Shown here: positions 1 to 11,942 of the stretch, piece by piece
Position numbering within the stretch: position 1 is the first letter of the stretch
Layout: each line of letters begins with the position of its first letter
DNA from: Synchiropus splendidus
Taxonomy: Eukaryota; Chordata; Actinopteri; Syngnathiformes; Callionymidae
Assembly (NCBI RefSeq): GCF_027744825.2
Contig: NC_071342.1
Location: forward strand, 16,549,001-16,613,000
DNA length: 64,000 nucleotides
Direction: 5' to 3'
Notes under the pieces: model-generated
Database searches by the model: none
Seen by the model: the letters and a program-made list of their open reading frames with translations, nothing else
Told to the model about the DNA's origin: nothing
Made by a program: the position numbers and the translations under genes

Positions 1-1455
1 AGCCATGCCCTCGCTGAACTTCCATGTCTGGTTCACTAGCTGAATGTGGGATTCAGTGAGGGAGGCGAGTCTGACCCCAGTGCTGATGCAGAAGAGACAG
101 GATGCATCAATGAGTGACTTCAGAAGCTGTTGTAGCAGCTGTAGCACATGTGTTTAAGAGGAAATGACAATCTGGGTTTGACGTCTTTAACCTTGTAAAA
201 TGATTGAGATTATCACTCCAAACCAAAAATGACCTACCTGTCCACAGGTGGAAGTTTGTTGACATCTGTCAGTGTCATCATGTGACAAATGGCCAGTTCA
301 CTGCAAGGCACTTTTTTTTCAGATGCCAATGTTTTGAATAGGCTGATGTCTTTGAGATTGGTGCCTAGAAATCAAATAAAAACAACAGCGATTGCTTTAT
401 ATTTATAAACACAATAGACATGTCCAAATGGAATCACACACCTTTGTACCTATTACTGGAACTAAAAACAATGACCAAACAACTACAACAATGACAGAAG
501 AGTGAGTGACTTTAACAACATTTTTAAAATAGTTTTTGTCTGACCATTTAAAGCAGCAACCAGTGGTGTCAGAGTAACTCAACTAGGTTAACTGCAAGTG
601 CCTGATTTTTTTTTTTATCTAAACAAACTGATGTTTGGTCTGCACATTTTCTGGAAGCGTGCTCCGAATAAAGAGAAGTTTCTGAAATATGTGAAAGTTG
701 TAATATCTTTTCATTTGAATAAAACATTTATCATGACATTCTCTTAAATGTGGTATTTATTTGCCCAATATTATCAATCTGTGCTTTTGTTTGCATTCAT
801 TTAAAACACACAGCATATTTTACTGCTCCACACATCTGACACTTTGCACCTGCGGTGTCATTAAAAGACAACCAGAGCATATTGTTGCCATGCAATTCAG
901 TAGACTTTGCACTCAGTGAAAGCACTTGGCTAAAATGAGAGTTAAATATTCCTTTCACCAAGACAGAGAAATTGGGTCCAGTCGAACACTGGGTTTCTTC
1001 TGACCAGCTCCTCCAGCGCTTTTGAATCCGTTGTGAACACCAGGCTGTCTTTGAACAGGTCCTCCCTCTGGAAAGCATGGAGACCAAACTGGTGACCGAT
1101 GGCTACGGTTACAGTGGAACATGAGCAGCATGAATGTACCTGGATGACTTGAGGTCTGCAGATGATAACTCTGAAGTCTGGCCATGTGTCCACGATGACA
1201 TCCAGGGGGTCTGAACTCACCCTGTTCCTCATGACAAGTGCTCCATACACCTGGAGAGCGGGTCAAATAAATAATAAAATAGAAATCTATTATCATGTTC
1301 TTGGAGTACGATAAAAACCGGGCGGAACTGTCAGAATACTGATACTAGTTGCACTGTGACAAACTGCTGACAGACGGACTTACGTTTTGTGAGAGCGGTA
1401 GGTGTTTTTTCAGCTGTTTTTCTGCCAACTTGAGTTGCTCTTCATTCAATTCCAT
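1..1455 (-). CDS. Glycine N-acyltransferase-like protein, copy A (3' end off window)
   Basis: GLYAT-family enzymes transfer acyl groups from acyl-CoA to glycine or other amino acids. The reading is by homology with copies B and C. The exons, with GT-AG borders, are 1384-1455 (24 codons, starting MELNEEQLKLAEKQ), 959-1250 (starts VYGALV, includes DTWPDFRVIICRPQ, ends FLCLG), 238-364 (starts TNLKDISLF, ends PPVD) and 1-82 (first part of the last exon; the acetyltransferase core lies beyond the left edge). Phases agree: 0 after exon 1, 1 after exon 2/3, 2 after exon 4. Exon lengths equal those of copy B, and exons 4 and 5 are offset from it by exactly 2536 bases. The second exon may hide a 51- or 60-base intron. 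Whether the whole gene is intact cannot be judged here. The family call is firm; substrate is unknown. Confidence 0.8.
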
Positions 1456-1942
1456 TCTTGAATACGAAACGTTAGACGCAGCAATCGGCAGCCTGACAGA
1501 CTCTATTTATATGTAGTGCAACTGTGTTCAAATAAGACACTGAATGACAGGTCACAAGAAGACAAAATCATCATCATCAACTCACTTTTAATCCCTGCCT
1601 AATCTCATGCGAGCGCTTCTCAGCCAAAACAAACGCGAGTGTTTGAACTCGGTTGTCTCTTCACTCGTCAGACCGCTACCCGTCGGACACGTGATTCTCA
1701 GGCAGGAAAAGGCAGCACCGAGTTGCGCTTTCAAAGTAAAAGCACGTAAACGTTTATTCTTGAAATAAATACACAAATGTTATTCAATAAAATACATTTT
1801 CCGGAAAATAAAAGCCATAGAGTAATCCAAACAATCCACAAGCACGTCATTTGTTTTTAATCGCGTTGTTGTGCTGACATTTCTGATGAAACAAAAGATG
1901 AACCCAAACATAGTTAAAGTTGAAACAGATCAGATGAAATCT

Positions 1943-1980
<38 letters not shown>

Positions 1981-2218
1981 TCTGGTAACTGCCACCCTTT
2001 AGTGAAAATTAAGTGGTTTCGTTTTCAACACTTAAAGCAGAAATGGTTTACTTGGCACCACACCCCGAGATCAACATATTACACAACATTAAAGGCAATA
2101 ACGTGTTTTGCTGGTTATACAATCATCTTGCTTTGATGCTGAACTGGTCTTCTTCCAAGATCTTCTTATCTTTGCCATTTTTTTTAAATTAATTTTTGCA
2201 GTGAAAGCCCATTTTTGA
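1456..2218. promoter_or_regulatory. Intergenic: 5' flank of GLYAT copy A, 3' flank of copy B
   Basis: No gene is seen. The stretch next to copy A's start should hold its promoter. About 1660-1790 reappears in diverged form at about 6720-6850, including the shared string CAAAGTAAAAGCACGTAAAC, which suggests that promoter-proximal DNA was copied with the gene family. A short (TA)n run of about 32 bases lies near 1944-1976. I see no convincing TATA box. Confidence 0.4.
1944..1976. repeat. (TA)n microsatellite
   Basis: An uninterrupted alternating TA run of about 32 bases lies between GLYAT copies A and B. Confidence 0.85.
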
Positions 2219-4547
2219 TCAAGGTAAATCATTAAATTCATACCACACTGTTCTGTATCCAGGGTCCTCAGTGAAGCCAAGCTTTTGAAAGAGTCTGTAG
2301 GAGACAAGGTTCTTCTCCTCGATGGCGCAGTAGACGGGGTAGCCCTCACTGTGAAGACTCCTGGCCATGGTGCTGATCAGAATTTTAGCGTAGCCTTTCC
2401 CCCGGTGCTCTGGGAGCGTGTACAACATTCCCAATTCAGATGAGTTGTACGTCAGGATCCAGGAGACCGGCTGCCCTCTCTCATCCAAAACACACTTGGA
2501 GGGAAAGTTGCGAATCATGTTGCGGATCATAGTCTCAGCCATGCCCTCGCTGAACTTCCATGTCTGGTTCACTAGCTGAATGTGGGATTCAGTGAGGGAG
2601 GCGAGTCTGACCCCAGTGCTGATGCAGAAGAGACAGGATGCATCAATGAGTGACTTCAGAAGCTGTTGTAGCAGCTGTAGCACACGTGTTTAAGAGGAAA
2701 TGACAATCTGGGTTTGACGTCTTTAACCTTGTAAGATGATTGAGATTATCACTCCAAACCAAAAATGACCTACCTGTCCACAGGTGGAAGTTTGTTGACA
2801 TCTGTCAGTGTCATCATGTGACAAATGGCCAGTTCACTGCAAGGCACTTTTTTTTCAGATGCAAATGTTTTGAATAGGCTGATGTCTTTGAGATCAATAA
2901 CTGAAAATGAATAATAATATAATGAATATATTATACATTTTATTTTCTTACATATATACAGTGGTACCTCGGTTCTCGACCACAATCCGTTCCAGAAGGC
3001 CGTTCGAGAAGCGAATTGTTCGAAATCTGAATGGATTTTTCCCATTACAATGAATGGAAAAAGAAACGATGCGTTCCAAGCCTTAAAATAGGCTTTTGTA
3101 GGAGTGAATGTACAGTGTCTGCTGCAGGTGCGCTGTTCCTCTATGTGTGTGGCCGCTGCATGTGGGAGGGGTTGCCGAGTGAGTGACGTCTCTCCAGAAG
3201 TGAAGAGGTGCCCGGTGCGTGTCCAGCTCTGAATGTGCGCTTCTGTGCAGTTTGGCTGTGACAAAGTCATAAACCAAGTCACGCTCTGTCCCAGACTCGC
3301 CTTATCCCTGTCCCAGCTCCAGCCCACAACAGGACATCAAACCCTGGAGTGAGCGCTCCAGCCTCGGAGGTGTGGAGAGCCAGCACCTCCCCTGTGACAC
3401 TCTACCACGGTCCAGTGCGGAGACAGGAAAGGTTTTACACCTCAATATGAAGAAAAAACAGCCAGTAAATGTAGCTAACGGGACACGTCTGCATACAGAG
3501 GCTGCGTTATACACAATAACAAAGCGCGTCGTGGGTCAGTTGATCGGTCCGCGCACGTTATGTTTTTTCTGGCTTTTTTGGGGGGCATTCGAGTTCTGAA
3601 TTTTCATTTGAAATCCGAAGCAAAAAAACTCGAAATTGTTGTTTGAACTCCAATTTTTTCTAATTCTGGGACGTTCGAAACCAAGGTTCCACTGTATAAT
3701 AAAAAAAGGAATTATTTGTTTAGCTTTACAGACACACCAACAAGTGGAATCACAAACTGTTACTGGAAATAAAAAAAAAACTCTTTTACAGTAATGACAA
3801 AAGAAGGAGCGGATTTAACTACATTTTCCTTGCTACCCTGTTTGCTGCTTTTGTCTGACCATTTAAGGCAGCAGCCAGTGATTGTCAGAAGAACTCAACC
3901 AGTCAACAGTGGCTACCTGATCTTTCATCAACTGATTCCTTGTTCTGCACTTTTTTCTAAAATTGCGTGCCGAATACAATAAAAAAAGAGTTTCTTAAAT
4001 AGTGCATTCAGTGAAAGCACTTGGCTTAAATGGTGCTGAGATGTTTCTTTTACCAAAACGAAAATGTTGGGTCCAGTCGAACACTGGGTCTCTTCTGACC
4101 AGCTCCTCCAGCGCTTTTGAATCCGTTGTGAACACCAGGCTGTCTTTGAACAGGTCCTCCCTCTGGAAAGCATGGAGACCAAACTGGTGACCGATGGCTG
4201 TGGTTACAGTGGAACATGAGCAGCATGAATGTACCTGGGTGACTTGAGGTCTGCAGATGATAACTCTGAAGTCTGGCCATGTGTCCACGATGACATCCAG
4301 GGGGTCTGAACTCACCCTGTTCCTCATGACAAGTGCTCCATACACCTGGAGAGCGGGTCAAATAAATAGTAAAATACAAATATATTATCATGTTCTTGGA
4401 GTACGATAAGAAACGGGCGGAACTGTCAGAAGATTGATGCTTGCACAGAGAAAAACTGTTGACAAACGGACTTACCATGAGTGAGGAAGGTAGGTGTTTT
4501 TTCAGCTGGTTTTCTGCCAACTTAAGCTGTTCTTCATTCAACTCCAT
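2219..4547 (-). CDS. Glycine N-acyltransferase-like protein, copy B (complete)
   Basis: This is a GLYAT-family acyl-CoA:amino acid N-acyltransferase. Exons: 4476-4547 (MELNEEQLKLAENQ, 24 codons), 4054-4345 (VYGALV through DTWPDFRVIICRPQ to HFRFG), 2774-2900 (VIDLKDISLF to PPVD) and 2219-2618 (TGVRLASLTESHIQLVNQTW to the stop). All borders are GT-AG and phases 0, 1 and 2 match, giving 296 residues if exon 2/3 is read through, or 276-279 if a 51- or 60-base mini-intron is removed. Copy C has 278. The last exon is a GNAT-type domain with the CoA-binding-like segment LPEHRGKGYAKILIS, followed by PVYCAIEEKN and KLGFTEDPGYR. Intron 3 carries a 736-base TIR transposon. The family is clear; exact orthology and substrate are not. 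Confidence 0.85.
2959..3694. mobile_element. Non-autonomous TA-flanked TIR DNA transposon
   Basis: The left end reads CAGTGGTACCTCGGTTCTCG. The right end, reversed and complemented, reads CAGTGGAACCTTGGTTTCGA. TA dinucleotides flank both ends (2957-2958 and 3695-3696), as expected for a Tc1/mariner-type (Tigger/pogo-like) target duplication. The body of 736 bases has no transposase. It sits in the intron between exons 3 and 4 of GLYAT copy B. A truncated relative is at 29399-30015. The superfamily assignment rests only on the TA target site and the TIR. Confidence 0.75.
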
Positions 4548-5880
<1,333 letters not shown>

Positions 5881-6863
5881 AAATGTTTCCCATACACTAT
5901 TGTATTGTAAGCAATGCACGGCGCAGATCAAATGTAATGGAGGAGTTCGAAATGATTTATGATTCAATAATACTGGATTATAAAATTATCATAGCAGATA
6001 GAAAAAGAAGACATCCTGTAAACTAAGGCATCTCCAACCAACTTTCACTTTCACTTTTTCTGCCTTATCTCATGAAAGACAGAGTTTGTTGACATCTGTC
6101 AGTGTCATCATGTGACAAACGGCCACTTCACTCCATGGCACCTTTTTTCAGATGCAAATGTTTTGAATAAGCTTATGTCTTTGAGATCAATAACTGAAAA
6201 TGAATAATAATATAATGAATATATTATACATTTTATTTTATTACATATATACAGTGGTACCTCGGTTCTCGAGTTCTTTTCCCATACACTATTGTATCAT
6301 AAGCAATGCATGGCGCAGGCCAAATGTAATGGAGGAGTTTGAAATGATTCATGATAAACAGAACTCATGGACCTTGCGCATGCGTGTTTCTAACATCCGG
6401 TTCCTGTCCTGGAATGTTCGGCGGACCGCATCAGGCAGTGACACGCCTGGCTGCGCCCGAACGCACCCATTTATATAACTTTACCTGATACTTTGATGTG
6501 TGCAAGCTCAACTTCTGATGAAGCCTAATATCAAAAATAATGGCAACATTAGAGTTTACCAACCACTGGGGAGTGCGACTGCGTCCAAGTAAGACGCTGA
6601 ATGACCTGTTGATGTAGATCCTGTAAACCAAGACATCTCCAACCAACTTTCACTTTCACTTTTTCTGCCTTATCTCATGAGAGACACTCTCAGCAAAGAG
6701 AAATGGTTGGAGCTGACTTATCTTCCTACGTTACAGACCGCTGCCCATCGGGCTCGTGCAGCTCAGACAGGAAGAGGCAGTGCCACAGACACGCGTCGAG
6801 ATGCGCTGTCAAAGTAAAAGCACGTAAACATGTATAATGGAAATACAGTATTTGCTGTCGGCT
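5881..6863. repeat. Mosaic of short duplicated blocks between GLYAT copies B and C
   Basis: Two blocks occur twice in direct orientation. One is at 5888-5972 and 6279-6363, around CCCATACACTATTGTA and TGTAATGGAGGAGTT. The other is at about 6010-6084 and 6617-6690, around CATCTCCAACCAACTTTCAC. Between them lies a GLYAT pseudo-exon (6085-6193). To the right, 6720-6850 resembles the 5' flank of GLYAT copy A. The layout suggests a further GLYAT gene that was broken and shuffled. Confidence 0.6.
6085..6271 (-). pseudogene. GLYAT exon-4 pseudo-exon with flanking intron and transposon end
   Basis: 6085-6193 matches exon 4 of GLYAT copy B (TGTTGACATCTGTCAGTGTC and onward to GATCAATAACTG). The oligo-T tract and its flank are altered, so the frame is lost after ASEK. 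The donor-side end with its splice site is missing. Adjacent intron sequence, including AATATATTATACATTTTATT, continues to 6251, followed by the first roughly 21 bases of the TIR transposon found in copy B. It therefore derives from a copy-B-like gene that already carried the insertion. Confidence 0.7.
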
Positions 6864-7348
6864 GGCGGTGATGCACATGAGAAAATAAGTATATGCGTGA
6901 TAAACATTGTATATCAAAGAACCAGCCAGACTTTAAAAGAGACAATTGACAAACATTTGTCACTAATGGTGTTAAATATTAATTTACCACTTACTGTAAA
7001 TACACGTAGCAGAGTGCTTGGGGCAATTCATTATATTTTTAATAATTCAACTATTAATAACTTCACTTTGTTTTGTATAGAAAGTTGCAAAAAAAAAGAA
7101 TGTCCTTGAAGCTGGCGACATTATCGTACATATTGTAGGTACACTGGATTCATCCTCTAAATTTGAATAGAACGTCTGTTTTCTTGAGTTGTTGTCAACA
7201 GTGCTGAAAAGCAAAATATGTAATGTCCACACATGTATGGACTTTAGAGGTTGAATCATGCTCATTCATTCATTTAAAAGCATCTACTTTTACTAACTGT
7301 GTTATTAAAGTGCCTTTGTTCCATTTATTTACTCAGCCATTTTGTCTT
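6864..7348. other. Intergenic, nothing recognised
   Basis: AT-rich sequence downstream of GLYAT copy C, with no supported gene, RNA or named repeat. Confidence 0.35.
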
Positions 7349-7470
7349 TTAATTCACTTCAGCAGACATTTCACTGATATCCACATCACATGAGGTTTTG
7401 GTATCGACTGGTGGTGCTGTCAGGACTGCAGACCCCACCACAGCATTGAGCCATGTATTTCTGTCCTGTT
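7349..7470 (-). other. Possible orphan terminal exon
   Basis: On the minus strand, a candidate acceptor (ATTATACAG) at 7471 is followed by about 40 stop-free codons. They read in part TWLNAVVGSAVLTAPPVDTK and end in a stop at 7349-7351. It lies beyond the likely poly(A) signal of GLYAT copy C, so it would need to belong to another gene. I recognise no family; chance is quite possible. Confidence 0.2.
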
Positions 7471-7544
7471 CTGTATAATTCCAAAATGTCAGTTGAAAAT
7501 CAAACAAGAAGAGTCAGTCAAGCATGATGAGTAAAATTCATACC

Positions 7545-7550
7545 TTTATT
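7545..7550 (-). promoter_or_regulatory. Poly(A) signal of GLYAT copy C
   Basis: AATAAA on the minus strand, about 510 bases after the copy C stop codon. It is the only clear signal seen between the stop and the possible orphan exon. Confidence 0.45.
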
Positions 7551-8061
7551 GAAGGAGTTCTTTAAAGATCCTTAAGACTGAATTTCCTCATAGGTACACG
7601 TTACACATGACATCGGTGACGCCACTCAATCACACAAGGACACAGAGCCGAACATAATATGAGAAAAGAGAGTTTAAACGTATTGCGATTTTAGTGTCCC
7701 TGTACAATATAATTTCACCAGTTGAATTTATCACCTTTCACCAGAAACTGGCTTCCTACTTCAACAGTGAAAACCTTTCATTTCGTGAAGTTGTTTTTGA
7801 CGTTTCTCCTCTTGTGCGAAAAGAAGGTGGCAACACATCATAGTTGGAACCTTATTATCTTCGTGGGTCATCAGATTAGATCATTCATTTTTGTCACAGT
7901 AGGTAATTCAACATACTGACATGCAAGCTTTTGCAGCACTTTCAATCAGAATTTTCTTCATTTTTAATTTGTTGCAGTTCCACGGCTGAATAAAAGTAAA
8001 AATACTTTTCCCGCTCAATATTATAGCAGATGACGCCAATGTGGTTCAATCCAATGTTTGA

Positions 8062-9144
8062 TCAAAAGTTGAACTCGTACCATGCGGCCCTGTATGACGG
8101 ATCTTCAGTGAAGCCAAGCCGTTTGAAAATCTCATAAGACACCAGATTCTCCTCTTCAATAAAGCAGTACACAGGGAACCCCAGCGTGTGAAGTTTCTTG
8201 GCTAAGGTGCTGATCAACACTTTGGCGTAGCCTTTCTTCCTGTGCTCCGGCAAGGTGTACAGCAGACCCATAGCACAGTAATCATACACCAGTATCCACG
8301 CCACTGGCTGGCCCTTCTCATCTGTGATGCAGCATGAAGGGAAGTTCCCAATTAGGTTCTCAACGGCCCTGAAGCCCATCTCACCACCTCCAAACTTCCA
8401 GGTATTATTCACTATTTCCACATGGGAGAGGTCGAGGGACGTAATCCTCTCTTCGGTTTCTCTGTGAAAAGTGAACCAAATGGTCAATGCAGCTGTGGTT
8501 TCATGGAGTGATGATGATGATCACCTGTCCAAAAGTGGTGACACCAGGTGGCTGATGTCTTGTAAGTACATCAGACGCACTGATGTAAACACTCTGTAGT
8601 TGACTTGTCTTTCAGTGGCCACCCTGATCACCAGAGGAACGAGGCTAACATCCATGCCTGTCACAAAGTCGGCCATTAAAAAAGCAATAACAGACGTCAT
8701 TTCGTGCTCTCAACATACCTCCAATCCGAAAGTTAGTGCTCCAGTCGATTGCATTCTCCTGTGCCAGCAATCGCCTCAAGACGTCCTCATCCATACAAAA
8801 AAGCGATACTTTGTTGGGGAACTTTAACGCCTGCTTGTTCTGTGAAGTGCCGTTCGATAGGTTTCAAAGCTCAAGAGTAATCATTAATGAAGGAGTTCAG
8901 CTCACCGTGGGATCGGGTTTGCAAATGATGACCTTAAAATCAGGCCATGTATCCACCACAACCTGAAGTGTGCTTGGCTTGCTCCTGTTAATGCTGTGTA
9001 CGAAGCCATACACCTAAAAGAGACATAGACTGCTGACAACTGTTCTTGACTCATACGCTTTTGCCTTACCTTGTGACTTTTTGGCAGGTGGTTACGCAAA
9101 ACCGCCTCAGCAACAAGTAGTTCCTCTTTGTCCAGGACCCTCAT
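8062..9144 (-). CDS. Glycine N-acyltransferase-like protein, copy C (complete, five exons)
   Basis: A full GLYAT-family gene. Exons: 9070-9144 (MRVLDKEELLVAEAV, 25 codons), 8906-9013 (VYGFVHSINR to IICKPDPT), 8719-8839 (NKQALKFPNKVSLF to FRIG), 8525-8657 (MDVSLVPLVIRVA to PLLD) and 8062-8461 (ETEERITSLDL to WYEFNF and stop). All introns are GT-AG with consistent phases, giving 278 residues, near the usual 290 or so. Residues 1-145 match the GLYAT N-terminal domain; 146-278 form the GNAT-like C-terminal domain with LPEHRKKGYAKVL (216-228) and FPVYCFIEEEN. The gene is clearly diverged from A and B, so it is an older duplicate. The exon 2-3 intron is only 66 bases. The substrate amino acid cannot be inferred. 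Confidence 0.9.
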
Positions 9145-10436
9145 CTTGGTGGACTGTAGTTTTCTGGGAGATGTGTTTGGCCCTTCAGTCTTTATAAATC
9201 ATTGACAGTCGCTTATCAGACATGTCTGCCTCCAGTCCTGATTTCAAAATATAGGTTGCTTTGAGCCTCACTGTCATAGCTTTCAAATAAATTAAGTAAC
9301 TGATGTTATTTCACAATATCAGTTGTTTGTTTTTTCTTAAAAAAATAAATAAATACAACGATGGAAATGTGGTGGAGCAACAGATTTTTCTTCGTAGAAC
9401 AGCCTTTTATTTGGCTACAGTATAGACTCTTTCCATTTTAGTCGTTCCTGCATTTTATTTATCTAAAAGTATATAAAAGGAAACTGCTCATTAAATAAAA
9501 CATAAATCAAAACAAGCAAGGCAGTTTTCAAACAACGTATTACAGCTTGAAAATTCTAAATTCAGAGTGAGGCATGAGGCTCTCTGCGCTCGCCGTTATA
9601 AGTCTCACTCAGGATCGCGAGGAAACTCGACCGCGACTGCTCAAAATCATGATAAAAACTGGTCTACCTTGTGAAGTTCACACCGGACGCCCGTGGAAAG
9701 CCATGACCAGCCTGCCGTCCAGCCACTGTCGTAATCTGGGTCACGAAAGCTTGAGCTAATAAAAAACAAAAACAAAAAAGAAACACTGCCGCCGAGTGTT
9801 GGAAAACAGTATTGCAACCGCTGCAAAGACGGAGCGTTTTCTTATGTTAACCAACATCCTGCACACAGTGAACGCGTCACAGCAACCTAAAAAAACCCTT
9901 TAACGTCAATAATATTGATTTTTCTCCCCTTGTTTTGGTCAGTACAGACGTTACCAAATATGCCATCTTTTGATATGGCTTGGCGATTAATTCCCACATT
10001 CTGAGTCTCTGTTAAGAATGGGGTTTTCTTTTCATAGACACATTAATGGGATGCATTTTAACTCCAATTTCTGCGCAATAAATAAATAAAAAAAATATCA
10101 ACATAACAATTATCACTTCTATCAAAGCACATTTTATTTCAGTGAGGTTATCTCCCAAAATGTGCCCTTGAAAAAGCATCCTTTGAAAGACCAGAAAGAA
10201 TTCAATAGAACTCAATAATGACACAAAATTGTTCTTGCATTTTTTATTAGAGTAAAATTGTGTGTAAAATCACTCATGTATATCACAAGCAAATCATCAT
10301 TAGTTCAAAATCAACAGCTCAAAAAGTAAACATTATATTGGATTGAAAAGGTAATTCGCTGCAGCCGGGAAAAAATTAATCATAATACTTTTGTGGTTTA
10401 ATTGAAAGTGGGAAAGTGGAAAAGGGAAGTGAAGAT
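9145..10436. other. Intergenic: 5' flank of GLYAT copy C and 3' flank of cystatin
   Basis: No gene is recognised. A short open frame at 9574-9759 has no family resemblance. AATAAA on the minus strand at 10243-10248, about 190 bases past the cystatin stop, is that gene's probable poly(A) signal. Confidence 0.4.
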
Positions 10437-11588
10437 TCATGAAGTTTCAGTTGATACTGGGCACTCCTCATCCAAGACCTTGATGAAATTTAACCATGGC
10501 TTGCTCCAAACAGTGAATTTGCACTGGTAAGGCTGGGGGGGGAGAAAGATGGAGCAAATATTACAACCCACAACTAGCAGCTTGCTCACTCACAGAACAC
10601 ATCCAAAATGTCACACAAGCATTTGTTTCACATAAGTCATCTTCCCTTTTCTGGTGTAATGAATTCAAATGTACATCAACAAGAGAGGGAAGTCAAAGTT
10701 TCAACAAGCTGTCATGGTGAGCAAAGGTCATGAGACATTTCAACACAGATGGCAAACAAACTGTTCTCCAAAAAAAAAAAAAAAAAAAAAAAAGATCAGT
10801 TTCCTACTTTTTACATGCTACAGAACCAAACTTTAAGGAGAATTGTACACCGCTTCGGACCTCAACTACAATGGCATGATAAGAAGCTTCTCTTCGTATG
10901 ATACTTGACATGACACCAGGGATGCACTCAGACATAACCCCGCTGATCTGGTATCAAATACATTTGAACGGAAGAAATACTTACAGCAGCCAACACTGGA
11001 TCGTTGTGGACAGTGCACAATTCAGCAAAGTTGGCCTTAGTGCAGTTTGTCTTTGCCAGATTCACCGTGATGAAGTATCGGACGCCAGCAACCACCTGGA
11101 GAATTAAAACAGCGCTGAATAGCATTTTAATTCTACAGCATTATTATTACTAAATACGAAAACTAATCAGTACCGGTAGTCAACTTCTGAAGTGGGGTTT
11201 TTGAGGTCAAAAAAGGTCAATGCGGACGAACAATACTCAAACATTGAATGGCAGATTCTGACAAAAGCCACCGTTGTCCCGGCCGCTAGAGGGCGTTATT
11301 ATTTTACTCACCAACGCATACCGCCTGAACTGCGACTTGCAGATCAAGCCTTGAACGTCTCGATAAACCTGCTTGTCTGATGATACCCACCTGACTTTTG
11401 GACTCAACCACCCCAGCCACTTGTCTCAGGTACAAGTCGTTGGAGGCGTTATTGTGCCGAGCGACGGCGAATGACATGGCGTTCTGGAAGCCTTCATCAT
11501 TCGAGTCTATGTCGCTTATCCCCCCTGGAATCGACACTGTCGCAGCTATGGCGACTGCGAAGACGGCGACACTCAGCTTGCAGATCAT
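10437..11588 (-). CDS. Type-2 (secreted) cystatin, cysteine protease inhibitor
   Basis: Cystatins plug the active-site cleft of papain-like cysteine proteases such as cathepsins. Exons: 11391-11588 (66 codons), 10985-11095 (37 codons) and 10437-10532 (31 codons plus stop). All introns are GT-AG and phase 0, giving 134 residues with the classical three-exon layout. Visible features are a hydrophobic signal peptide (residues 1 to about 19), a Gly-Gly pair near 22-23 for the N-terminal trunk, QVVAG with Q66 split from VVAG by intron 1, a PW hairpin (KPW in exon 3), and four cysteines in the usual disulfide order (NCTK, LCTV, QCKF, EECP). The methionine at 11588 is chosen because it opens the signal peptide. 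The gene is head-to-head with ephx1. The family is certain; which cystatin paralogue is not. Confidence 0.93.
10771..10794. repeat. Poly(A) run in cystatin intron 2
   Basis: About 23 consecutive A residues. No retrotransposon body was recognised next to it. Confidence 0.7.
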
Positions 11589-11649
11589 TGTTGCTCGGCA
11601 GCGCAGCGACAGCGACTTATATGGACTCACTGAATCAACAACAAGGGTC

Positions 11650-11715
11650 CTGCCCACTTATATAACCTCTGACGTCACGGGCACCGCGGATTGGCAGCTG
11701 CGAAAGCCAATCATG
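11650..11715. promoter_or_regulatory. Cystatin core promoter: TATA box, perfect CRE, two CCAAT boxes
   Basis: Upstream of the cystatin start, on its strand, are TTATATAA (11658-11665) and the full palindromic CRE TGACGTCA (11670-11677). A CCAAT box lies on the minus strand (11690-11694) and another on the plus strand (11707-11711). The TATA is about 70 bases before the start codon. The ephx1 first exon starts within about 250 bases, so the elements may serve both directions, though only the cystatin side has a TATA. Confidence 0.6.
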
Positions 11716-11942
11716 GCTTCTCATGACCGACCTCGGTAAATTATTATTATTATTATTCTGTTTAATGACCTTATTTAGTGTTTTTTTATCGGTGCCCGAG
11801 CCGTTTATAAGCGAATGCCATGCAAGCCACCAGGTGCAGTCTGCTAAGGGAAGACATAGGTTCGCCAAACCTGGACGCGGAAGACGTGTTTGACCTGCGC
11901 CCCAGTACGAACTGACTGACCGCTTCCTTCCTTCCACCCGAC

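Noticed and set aside
2986..3010. GGTTCGA-type words resembling a tRNA B box
   Set aside because: They belong to the TIR transposon ends; no A box or cloverleaf could be drawn. No tRNA gene was found in the window.
2770..3327. A 185-codon frame also seen in part at 29298-29669
   Set aside because: The shared part lies in the TIR transposon body and matches no transposase. It recurs because the repeat recurs. Its start-distal end overlaps the real GLYAT exon 4 in frame by chance of read-through.
9574..9759. 61-codon frame in a locally GC-richer patch
   Set aside because: Considered as a small gene or snoRNA host, but no start context, box motifs or similarity could be supported.
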